Of a stretch of 64,000 nt of DNA, positions 49,501 through 61,500 are shown piece after piece. The stretch covers positions 195,453 to 259,452 of the forward strand of contig VYZB01000125.1 of NCBI GenBank assembly GCA_013397455.1. Reading direction: 5' to 3'. The notes under the pieces are model-generated. The model was not told the DNA's origin and made no database searches. It saw only the letters and a list, made by a program, of their open reading frames with translations. This DNA is from Crotophaga sulcirostris. Taxonomy: Eukaryota; Chordata; Aves; Cuculiformes; Crotophagidae. Position 1 is the stretch's first letter, and the number at the start of each line of letters is the position of its first letter. The translations under genes and the position numbers were made by a program.

Positions 49501-52500
49501 GGCAACCACCAGGGAGCAGCTGCAACCTGAAAAGGGACAAGAATGGCCAGGGAAGATCATCTGAATTCCCAGCTAAAGGCAATTGTGAAAAACAGCCAAG
49601 TGACAACAGGCTACAAAGCTTTCACTCACAGTTCATGGCTCTGCCTGCAGCCACCTGACCTGTTATCTTCCAAATGATCTCTGACAAAGTAAAATGACAA
49701 TTTGATCCACATTACAATACTGCTGGCCAGGGAATAGCCCAAAGTATGGAACAGCTCAAGAAAACATCACTCAGAAAGCAAGGGAGAGGGAGATCAAATC
49801 CTGAGCATACTTTTCTGAAATACTGCCCTCTGGCTGTCTCTCCTTCCCTTCTGCATTTTCACATCGGTAGGTCTGATATAAGGCACGGTTTATTCTCTTT
49901 GAAGGCACAGTCTTCAGCACACTACCTGTGGTAGAATAGACTGTCCTCTCAGAAATTCTCAGTTATAGTTCCTCACCTCTGAAAATATATGACAAGAACA
50001 TTTGGACGGTAATGGATGGGAAGGGTCATCTGGAACACTACAGTTTCACTCAATTCTTTTACAACAGCATGCCCACAGGACAGTTAAACCACCTAACCTC
50101 CTGTCAGACTTCAGTCTGACACAGTCTGCAGAGATGATAGAAAAAAAACCAAATCAGAGTTTTGGCTGAAAGAGAATTTTCATCCCAATTATTTGTGCCC
50201 TAGACTCACAAACAAAATCCTGATGACAGCCTTTAACAAAGGTCAAAACACACATTTGGAAACACATCTGCTTTCCAGTTAATTAGCTCAGTAAGCTGAT
50301 ATTAAATTATTTGCTATCAGCTTCCAGAAGGTGGAGACACAAGAGCCACACAAGTTAAGTGAAGCCTTTTTCTTTTTCCAGTTAGTTTGCTGAGCAACAT
50401 AAAGCAGACAAAATAGCCTGTAACAATGTAGACATCAAATATTTCTCTAACCAAGGTCTCAAATTTGGTTATGCAATGTAAAAGGATTATTGCTGGAATA
50501 CATGCATTAAGAATTTCTTCTATTAAACTTACTTCAAAGCTGAGGTCAGTACACAGCACGTTTAACTGCTCAATTGATTCACATTCCCTTCAAAATGCTT
50601 ATCTTAATAGTGGGTCCTTTCAGAAAATGAAGGCAAGAAAGAACACTTATGCTAACCATTAACAGTGGATTTTTCCAGCATTTTGAGTGCTTACTTCCAA
50701 AATATTCCTATTACAGATATAATTTCCATAATGAACAAAAATCAAAGTAAGTCTCCAGTTCTATAGGAGTTAAAAAAATCTACCAGCTGGTTAGCCCTAG
50801 ATCTAGAAGACCCAGGTACTACTCTAACAGTGGCCTTCAGCAGCTTCTGCCCTCTCTACTGCCCCCCAGCTTTCCTCACTCAAGAGACAGCAAAGGGAAG
50901 AAGTAGGATATTTATTTCTCCTTGTCACACTGCTAAACCAACTTTGCGAAGTGTTACACACACAGGTAGGAATTGTGCCAAGAGAGCTGTCCTTCATAGG
51001 AAAGGTCAAAAGTAAATATCACTGAAAGCTGGTACCTGGGAGACCATCAGCCCAGTCAAACAATTTTAACAGGAGGAACCTTTATCCTTCAGCACTGACG
51101 AGCATTTAATACATAATTGAACGTGTGAGAGAAAAAATTATCCTCTGGTCCAAACTACACATCAGATCCCTCATTTGAATATTTCAGTAGGAAAATAAAA
51201 TGTAGCACCTAAGAAATAGAAATGCTGCTAATATACAAAGACATATTATCTAATTTTTAAAGCATTAGATCAGTCTGTGCTCTCATGACAGTTTTTCACT
51301 CTTCTCCCATCATCACATACAGATTTTACCTACAGCATACAACTGGGTACATTACCCAAGAGTTCACCGTAAATCAATAGCCATTGTGGACTAAAACTAC
51401 AAATCAGTTGGCTTAGGTTCAGCTGAAGAGTCCACAGCTCTTCGTGAGCTCTAGAAAAAGAGCACTGGAATCCCTAAACTCACTGCAGGACTCCTCCAGG
51501 CTGCGAAGCCACATCCACACGTGGGTTTCTGATGCTCTCTCTTCCAAAGTGAGTGAAGAGATGACACTGATGTTAGGTATAAAAGAAATAAAGACGTTGT
51601 CAACAGCTTGACAATGACTGAGATGTTCTGTCCATGTGCTCTCCATCTAAATGGGCTCCTTCAGACATACTACTAAAATAATGGCATTCCTTTAAGATCC
51701 TGCTTTATGATCTCCCTAGCATGGCAAGCACATGAATTGACAACATCAACCACAGAATTCTGGTTCAGTACCTAACAAAGCCAATGACATCCTCCTTACA
51801 ACTGGAGCCCCTAACGTTTTTAAAAAAAAGAATTAGAAGTATTTGAATTCTTTCAAGAAACTACAGCTCTGTTGTCCAGCCTTCAAACCCAAAGATGGGA
51901 TCTTCATTCAGAGAGATCTCTGCTCAACTCTGATAGCACTAAAGTCTCAGAATGACCAAGCTGCCAAACAGATACTACAGTCACTAGGCTTAAAACTAGT
52001 CTGATTTAACCAATTCCGTGTATACTTTGAGCTTTAGTCTTTAATATATACTCAAAATAGGACAGAAATCCAAAGTTAGAATTTCACAGCTCTTTAAGGA
52101 AAATAAGAGCAGCAGTACTATTTGCTGAAGGCTCTCTGTGAACCTGAAAGATCATGAGTAAGATTTCTTCATGGTAGTTTTAAGCACAATACATTTTTGT
52201 AAATTAAACTGCTGTTTTTTGGATAAAAATCTCTGCAGGAGACTGCAAAGACTTATGCTTCACAAGACTTCAAATGTGGAAAACATTTTTGTTATGCAAA
52301 AGAAAATGCAGATGCTTTCAATCAGAAAGGTTTATTTTAAACTGAGAAAAATATAATCTCTCCGCATGAGAGCACTACATGCGCATGTCTTCTGTTTCTG
52401 GCTCTGCTGAACTGAACACCAAATGGCTTCAAGTCTTTGCAGAACACCCAGATCTTTAGAGAAGTTACACATACAGTACTAGGACAGTGATAAGAGTGAT

Positions 52501-55500
52501 AGACTAGTGCAGCCTTCAATAATTAATTGGAAACTAATCTAAGTCAGTCACTGACACCAGTGAGCATGCACCACGATGCTCCTTCCAAAAGAACAAGTCG
52601 TGTACCTGAAATTTACAGTTCTTACAAAAAACTTCTGAAGTCTTTAAAGCTTTTAATTGCTCTAAATCTAATTAGTAGAAGAGCTAATTAGGCAGATATT
52701 ACAACATCACAGTTAATACAGCAAAGCTCTCCCTTGCCTCTAATAAGCTTAGTAACTTTCATAATGCTTAGCGTTCTCATGCTTCACTCTGAAACGTCTT
52801 CTGTAGACTGGCAACAGATTCATTTTGTAAAAATAGCAGCATACACTGCTGAATAGATCTTGAAGAGATAATGAATTAGAGGACAATACAGCCTTCATTT
52901 TTATTAACTCTTTACAGCATAGCCTATCACTTGAAACCGAATTGGTTAAACACAAGTGCTCTGCAAACGTTACACAACTGGCTCATATATAAGGAAAAGC
53001 AGTTCCAGGAGCAAAGCATATTTCAGAGGCAGAGAAGCTCAACACTTGTTTTGGTCTGATCCAGCTGAAAACTTGGATTATCCAGCTCTCTGCTCCAGGA
53101 TTAAAATTTAAGAACTAATTGTTCTGCTTATCACAGATTCGTAGCCCTGTGAAGAAAAAAAAAAGGACATGATCTCATAATACTGGGAAGATCTACTAAT
53201 AGTTAACTTCAACCTACAAGTTTTCCACTCAAATGAAGCAATTCACATAACTGAAGCTTATACTCCCACTATCAGCCTGCACAAAATTCAAAGTTTTAAG
53301 TATTCAATTTTCTTTTCAAAGTAGGCTGGGATACCCTAACTTTAATTGCTCCATTAACTGGTAATTTCAAGATTTTTAGACTACTTTACAATTATCTTGA
53401 AGAAAATTCCAAAATATACATAGAAAAAATGAAGGGGGGAACATCAGGAAAGTCAGTTTCATTGTCAGTATTACACTGTTACTGACACTGCAAAAGCAGC
53501 AAAACACAAAAAAACCCCAACCAATAACCATGAGAACATTCATATTAGTCTTGCATTTAACATGGCACTGGCCATATTAAAGAAATGCAATCCACCTACT
53601 TTAGTTCCAGATTTTAAATTCAAACCACATTTTTGTATTAGAAGAACTACCAAAAAATAAACTCAACTGAGTAGCTGACCTTGGCTCTGATTCCATTTCT
53701 AACATGCAGCAAGTCACTTGAAATAACAACGCTGTAGATTTTAACCTTAAGGCAGGCCCGTAAGATGACAAATTCATTCTGTTGTCCAGACATGTAGCAC
53801 CAAACATCTTTTTTTGATGTGCTTACAGCATTATAATGTTATTTTAATGTAATAAGGCCTGCATACACTAGGTCAAGATAAGCATCTGGAAGAAGCAGAA
53901 GTTATTGCAGAGTAAGAACCATAGCAAATTAGGAATCAACTCTCTGAAAGGAAGTTTTCTGAGTGAAAAGTAGTCTGAAGTCTGGAAAACACTTGAAGAA
54001 ACATTTATTAAGCAGCGGGTTCTTGAAGAAAGATACACACACCAGTTTCAAAAACTAAATTAATAGGTTAGCACTTGAATCAGATTGTGTTAAGCATTGT
54101 ACATATTTAATTTGCAAAAGCATCCTCTCAGCTGCAAAAGCAATGAGTGCATCAGCTGGAAGCAGGGAAGTTATGAAGCATTACCTCTGGGAAATACACC
54201 TAGGGGTCTGGACACCCTCATTGCTAGCACTGGTAGCACATGAGGAAAAATGTGTTATTCAAGAAGGAATAAATTTTTCGATAAGGTTTTATTTTATCCA
54301 CCTAAGGCAGATACACATAAACCTCTGACAATTTTTCCTCCTCTAAGCCATATCTTAAACTCTGAACAGCTGATAACGAACTACTGAGGAAAAAGGCAGA
54401 CAGAAAATAGAACATTTTTAGCAGGGCAGGGAGTTTAAGAAATCAAAACAATTACTGTGCAACAGATGAGCCACTGTCATTTTCCCCTGACAAACCACAA
54501 AAATCACATTAGGCCAGATCCTGGTCACACGTAACTTTACATCTATTTCTCTCATTAGCATTAGCCTACCTTCCCAACAACCCTTAAAAACTTCTTCCCT
54601 TGCTAGGATTCAGTGTGGAGACCTCTGTTCCACCTTCCACATGCAGCTCCCAAGCATGGACCACTACAGCACTTCCTCCCCCTTGCAGTACAGGAGCCCA
54701 CTCTGCGAGCCAGGCACAACCAGCAAATGGGTAACTTGAATCTACACCTGCCTGCAGAAGCAGACCATGGGTATGAACAGATCAATCGAGCATCGGGATC
54801 GTGATTCAGCAGTCCCAGGCAGCAGCAAGCAGCAGCTATTCTGGGCTGCTGCATTAGCAAAGCCCAGCCCTCAGCTGATGCTTACCCACACAGCATTTTG
54901 GCTGGCTATTGTCACTGCCTTCATGAAGTCCTGCTCTGGGTCAGAGAGGGAAGTCAGCATAGGGCAGGGACAAAGCATGTCCTGCGATTCAGCTTTGCAG
55001 TCAGATTCAGAACACTTCACACCATGAGGGGTAGTTTGAAACAAGCCAGAGCCATTGAGTAGTGGTCCCACTCAACTTTAAAGCCATTTTCCAAATGCAA
55101 GGAAAGCCCTCCGGCAGCTGCGCGCTCCCTGCTCACCTTGGCCAGTCTGCAGCTCTGCTTCTCCTTTTTGTCAGCGCACTGAAAATGGGATGAACATGAC
55201 CTATTTCTATGCAGTACATCATCTCTATAGCAACGGGCTTGTGTTTAAGTTGAAACAGCTGTAACCGAGTCAGGGAGACATTGCAATGTAAATAGTGTGG
55301 AAGCAAACACTGCTTCAAGGCTCAAGAGAAAGAATAGCCTTCTCTCAGCCAGTTATCAAGGTTGCCACAGTAGCTGCATAAGGGAGACATAATCTACATA
55401 TGCAGCTATAATTCATATTTGTACTTGAAAATTCTCTGCAGAGAAGAACAAACCTTCTATAATTATGTACATAAACTGAACTGAAATGTGATTGTCAATT

Positions 55501-58500
55501 TCTCCACCAAATCAGTAATTAAGCACACTGAAACAGCTTAGAAGTAGACAGTTGAGTATTTTTTCCAGAAGATAACTAATACTTAATGTTTGCAGCTTCT
55601 GCAACACTGCTGCAAGTCCCATGCTATTTATTATATCAATTACAAGTCTCAGCTCCCTGAAAGCTCTAATTACAGAAGAATCTCTTTTCATTCTTATTTT
55701 GTAAGATTTCTAGCCTCCCTCGTTAGCTCAGAAATGTAAGCAGTAAGGGTTTCTGTTTAATATTGAATATTGATATTGCTTGCCTTGACTTAAGTTCAAA
55801 AATATTGAAGTAGTTTGAAATTGCAGTTCTGCAAAAAAGGCAGCATCTTTATAGAATAAGAAAAAACATATTTAAGTCAGTTAGAGAAAAGATTTCAGAC
55901 TTAATTGGAATCTAGCACTTTACTTTTACGAAGAAGCCTTTTCCTTTGCATAAGGAAATGTCCTTGAATCTCATTCAAACAGTATAATACCTCACAGCTA
56001 TGTCAGTCCTCCAAGAAAAATAATCAAAAATATTTGATGCTAAAATCCAGTAAGATTCATTAAGTGCAAGTTTTAGAATCCAAAGAAGCTTCTTTGGAAG
56101 TTCTGATATGCCTGCTGAAATCCATCTCCCGAAGTCTATTTTTCAGCCAACATCTCAATCTGCACTCAAGCTAGTTATGTTTTCCAGTACTCATGTGAAT
56201 ATGAGTTTTAAGAAAATGAGGTGTGTACAGGTGTATCTACAGCCTGTGCCACAAGCAATGCCCTGCTTTGAAGGTGTAGTTCATACTGATAAATATGGAC
56301 TAATATTACCGATAATTCCCAGTGAGAGATGCTTCCCGCACTTCCTTCTTTATCCCAATAGTGTGAGTACAGCATAGGAAAAGAGATTAACAACTTGACA
56401 GCTCCATCTTCCTATAGGGGATATCTGAAGCATTGGGGTCTGCAAGATATAGGCTCACCCATCTCTTCCATTATTTCAGTTTCCTATCTAAAAGGCCTCT
56501 GAAAAAGCAAAAGCCAAGTGTGGTAGAGATGAAGTTTACCCCTAAAGTAGCAATAAGTGTCTTTGTAATCTTCTTATGCATCTTACGTATGCTGACATTT
56601 TAACAGTCCCAGATAAGCTACACAGCAACCTACCCGTTCCCCCCGCAAGCCACAGATAAGCAAGTTATAATTGCATGCTGTACATCCTCCATAGTCACTG
56701 CTGCAAACACTAGCACTGCTATCCTACCCGCACATAGTGCTTGCTACTTTAGTTATTAATTTGAAATACTCATTTGAAATGCATAATGCTTCTGTTCTTT
56801 TTAGAATGAGACTACGGCATTTGAGTTACAGGCTACAGGCACTGCTATAAATAGGTAAATTGCACAGCTTGACCACTGAGGTTTCCATACAAACAAGGAT
56901 GAAAGTGGCATCCAATAGTTCTACACCAGAACCCCTTAATAGTATTTGCTCAAGTCTGCCAGTGAACTAATTTTATTGCCTTCTCAGACCAATTTTTTCA
57001 ATACCTCCTAAAGACAAACAAAGGATACAGATTTGTATGCTTTCAGTCTCTTCATTGCAGAATGAATCTGCCTAGTAGCAAGAAATTAATTTTGCTATCT
57101 TCCACATGCCAAGAATAAAAATGTTCCCACTAGTCTCCAGTGAGCAAATCAGAGTTACGCTGTACTCCAGTCTCGGTAAGTACTATCTTGTTTACCTTTT
57201 TCATGGTAGCTGCACAGCAAGCAGAACTCTTGCAGCTGTTTGCAAGAGCTCTCAAATCCCCTCAACTGGCAAGCACAGCTCAGTACTTTCTCAGACTCAA
57301 TCCTCATGCTTTTTGCTCAAGGATACATTAAAGTGCCATATAAATGGCATTTTACAATGCCATGGAATAATAGCACTGGCCATGCATTTCATCCTCTCTA
57401 CTTCCTCCTTGATCTCAGTCAGGGAGAAAGAGCAGGAAAATAGTTTCATCATAAAATAAGAATAGTAAGATCGCTAAATTCTGAGCTTTTTCCATTTCCC
57501 CAAGTTCTCTCAAAAGAGAAGTAAAGTGAAAAATAACCTCCAAGCGCCAAGCTACTGGCAATTCTAGGGTGTGTTTTATCTATGACGTCTAAACCAAAGG
57601 CCAAGTACCCAAGAAAGGCCATAACTTAATAGCTGTAATAGATGCAGTAATTAGTAGCTGGTTTTAATCTGCAAATCTGAGAGCTGATTGTAATAAGTGA
57701 AGCCATCAAAACTTGTTAAGCCCACACAAAATGTTTTGGTTTCAAAGGAACTTGACCCTCGCCCTAGAAAATCCTTTTTTATTTGAAAGAGTCCTCACCA
57801 ATTCTATCAGTAATACTTTCATCTGTTACAGTGCTAAATTTTCACTCTCTGCTATGTTACCATCACAAACTTGGAGGCCAAAACTGAAACTTGCGTTCCC
57901 AGAAATCTAGAACAATTCAATCATTGGCTGCTACACCCCTTTTTATTGCTTCCCTTCCAGAGGAGAGCTAGGTCCAACCTACATTCCTGTAGCAGTGGCT
58001 ATCTAGCACAGACCACCTCACCTCCAGGAAATGCACACCCAAAGCTCCAACAATTGTTCTTCATGCTAAGCTGGTTTGCTCCTGCATTAGCTTTCACCAG
58101 CTCCACCTCCAATTTAGCTGTCTGCTTCCTTCGAGGGCCTAAGATAAATTTGTCTGGTTTAAGAACTGGAGAAGCCAAATTGACCAAATGGGGCAAAACC
58201 CCAAGATGCTCCTGAACAGACACATGCACCTCATGTATTACAGGAGCTGTTTTACACCATTTAGTTCAGTATCGTCACTTTCGCCTTTCCCCAATTCTTC
58301 CACTGCGTATGAAATGCTACTTCCAAAATATACATTCCTGTTGCTCTTCCCTTCTATTCACATCTGCTAACACATTGGGTGAGTTTCAGTTAGCCAGGAT
58401 AAGTGTGACCTACACATAATTTGGTTGTCTGAGATGTAGTTTCATTACACTATACTCTAACACCACATCCCTATGGACTGATGCTTCCCTTCCCTGCCAC

Positions 58501-61500
58501 TGAAACATGCTTGCCTGTTCAAGCCTACAAATTTCACTGCCACAAAACCCAAAAGACCCTCAAAACAACTGAGGTCTGCATAGCACTCGCAACACTTATA
58601 ACCTCACATAAAAAATGCATACTAGAAAAACAAAAACACCACAGTTTTGAGTGGCAGAAGCATATACAGATAAAATTCTAAGCTGTATCTTCAGATATTA
58701 GGGTTCTTTTTCCAGCTCTACCACTGAGCTGCCTTCTGACACCTTCTCCCTGCAGACAGAAGTTCCTTGCTAAAAGCTGGATTTCACTATGTATCTGGTG
58801 AGGGGGCAGGCACACAGGAGGATGAAAAGCAGCTTCTAGTTTCTTTTTCACTTCCCCACAACAATATAATGTTTTAGCACAGAAGTTTGTCCCCAGTATC
58901 ATCATAAAGTTAAAGAGTGCCAAACTACAAGGCAGGCACTCAATATTACCAGAATAATTAGTACAATTTTTCTATGTCTGTTCTAACAATGCTCTGCATG
59001 CTAGTAATTAGCAAAATAACCTAATAATAAATACTGGAAACATTGCAAAAGAACAGTTTCCTAAATTTTATGAAGGTTTTCTGTATTTGTTAAAAGTAAA
59101 GAAGCAGCCAAAAAGACCAGTTTGGGCTCCATTCCAGCTCTCTGGCATAATACTTGTTCTGTTAGCAATACAGCCAACACTTTAAAATTTGGCTGACACA
59201 CCCAGGAACGGGGCTCCCAATGCTCTGTATGTGTTTACACAAATAGCCAAGACTGAGCTTACACCAGCATTCTTAGGGTTTGCTTGTTTGTTTGAAAACA
59301 GAGAGCCCGATTTAGGGATTTCTGCATCACAGAACTAGGGTAGGAAAAAATAATTTCTTTAATACCGACAGATGAACTTTCTGCTGTGAAGATGGAATCA
59401 GACCATCTGCATTTATTTTACCTTCAAAGAAAAACCTGCACTCCTTCATAGGTGCCGTTTCATTTAATACTTGTGTCTAACTGAACTGAATGAGATGCAG
59501 TTTCAGTCCTGTTTGTTAATATCTTATTCCTTGTGGGTATCCTGCTTCCCTGTATTGAATCGAGCAGTCTCAGAACGAGCCACGTTAGCTTTGCCAATCC
59601 AAAAGATTAACCACAAAAGCAGACATTGCCATCCACAGTAAATGCAACTTTAGGCCATACACACCAAAATGCTTCATTTCTATGGCCTTTCTAAAGGCAT
59701 GGGACAAGACATCTGGAAATGCAGTGTGTTCATCAGACTTGAGGATAATTCTGATGGGAAGGGACCTCAGGAGGTCATCTTGTCCAAACATCTGCTCAAA
59801 GCAGATAAATTCATCCAGGAGATGACAAGATATAATCTACTTACTATCAGGAGCTGTAAAGGTTAAGTGACCTGTTAAGCTTAAGGAGGAGGTAAAAGAA
59901 GCCTAAGAAAGGCTCAGCAACACATTCACAACAGAAAAAGGGGAAAGGGGGTCAGGGAATCCTCGATGCCAGACTTATTTAAAAAAAATAAATAAATCAA
60001 TACTCACTTCCACCCAACACAAAAGCTGGATCAGCTCCAGTTTAACCAGCACCGCACCTACCAGGATCACTATGTTGCCCTATCCAGACGAAGGGAACTG
60101 AAAGAACAGCAAGGCATACAGGATCTCCATAGAGATGGAGGAAGCACAGTAAACTTAAACCACTTGCAACATAATAAGGACTCTTATAGACTCAGAGCTG
60201 CCATAGAAATGGCACTACTTTGGAATATTTGTCGCTAGTTAACCTAGAAAAAGCATGCAAGCATCACTACCATATCAGACACACAGATTATCCTTATTTT
60301 CTTAACTCAGTAGGATCCGGGATTTACCCACTTTGGACATAAGACTGCATTGGCAGAGCGTGCCAGTCACATGTACGTGTGCTCTTGGAGCCAGAAGCAC
60401 TCCCATTCTTTGCCTACACAGCACAGCACTCACGAAAGCCACTACTGACATCTGAATTTCCAAAGCAACACGGTGTTACAATACAAATGCACAGCCTTAT
60501 ACCTGCACCACTTATTACAGTCCCAAAACTCTCTCGTTTAGGAATCAAAAAAAGACAAGAAGGGGTCGATAACTGACTTTTGCTTATGAGAAGCAGGGTT
60601 CTTTTTAATTGTTTGTTAAAAAAAAAAAAAAAGAGAGAATAGCCTGTAAACCCTCCACACTGGAGGGAGTCTATTATTCAAGGCCAAACATGCCCCCATA
60701 AACCCCCCTTTTGTACGTGGCTTCAGGAACATCACAATTTAGATACTACTGCCATAACATCTGTCCCAGTCGTTGCTAAATTTTACCCTGCTGTGTTACT
60801 CACTGCCTGGTGGATGTCAGCTTTCACTTCTTCACTCAGCATTCCCTCAAACACAAAGGAATCGCCAAATTTCTCTGCCTATAGAAAGAATAAGAAATTC
60901 AGTGGTATTATCAAAGGAATGTTATTCTTAAAATGCCACTCACATTTAGAGCTTTATTTTATTCAGAATAAGGAAATTCTAATAGTAACTTTGAGTTCTC
61001 TTTCAAGAAAGCTATTTTGGAGCAGTCGAGAAGGCATTTTATCTCTGTATATCCTTGTTATTCAACAACCACTGGACAGATGGCAGCTCACAGAGCTTCT
61101 GCAAATATTTTTACTTCTATTAATTAAAAAATGTAGTTCCAATTGTCCCAACTGCTTTAAAGTGCTACCGTCAATAATCTAACATTCAAGGGTCTATTTC
61201 TTTTCTCTTATTTTTCCTTTGGGAATCACCATAAAATACTTTGTCACTTACTGCTCCTTCATCATCCCTAGCACTATGTTTTGAAGTGCTGTTAAAACAA
61301 AAATAGAAGAGTTAAAAGTAAACCAATCATTATATCTAGCATTATACAAAATCAAAAGAAACAAAAACCACAAATTATTTCAATAAATTACAGAGCACAA
61401 TACCAACACAGGGTTTTTTTCCTTCGTAAACTAAATGAATTGATATACTAGGGAAGTCAAAACTTGTTATCAGAATTCAACACAACTGCCCTTCTCAATT

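Noticed and set aside
49985..50040. GATGGGAAGGGTCATCTGGA resembling a CR1 3' end
   Set aside because: Only about 20 bases are similar and no further CR1 block follows, unlike the copy at 59735-59830.
59855..59900. AAGGTTAAGTGACCTG resembling a MIR core
   Set aside because: A short match without the neighbouring MIR blocks, next to a CR1 fragment. Too weak to call.
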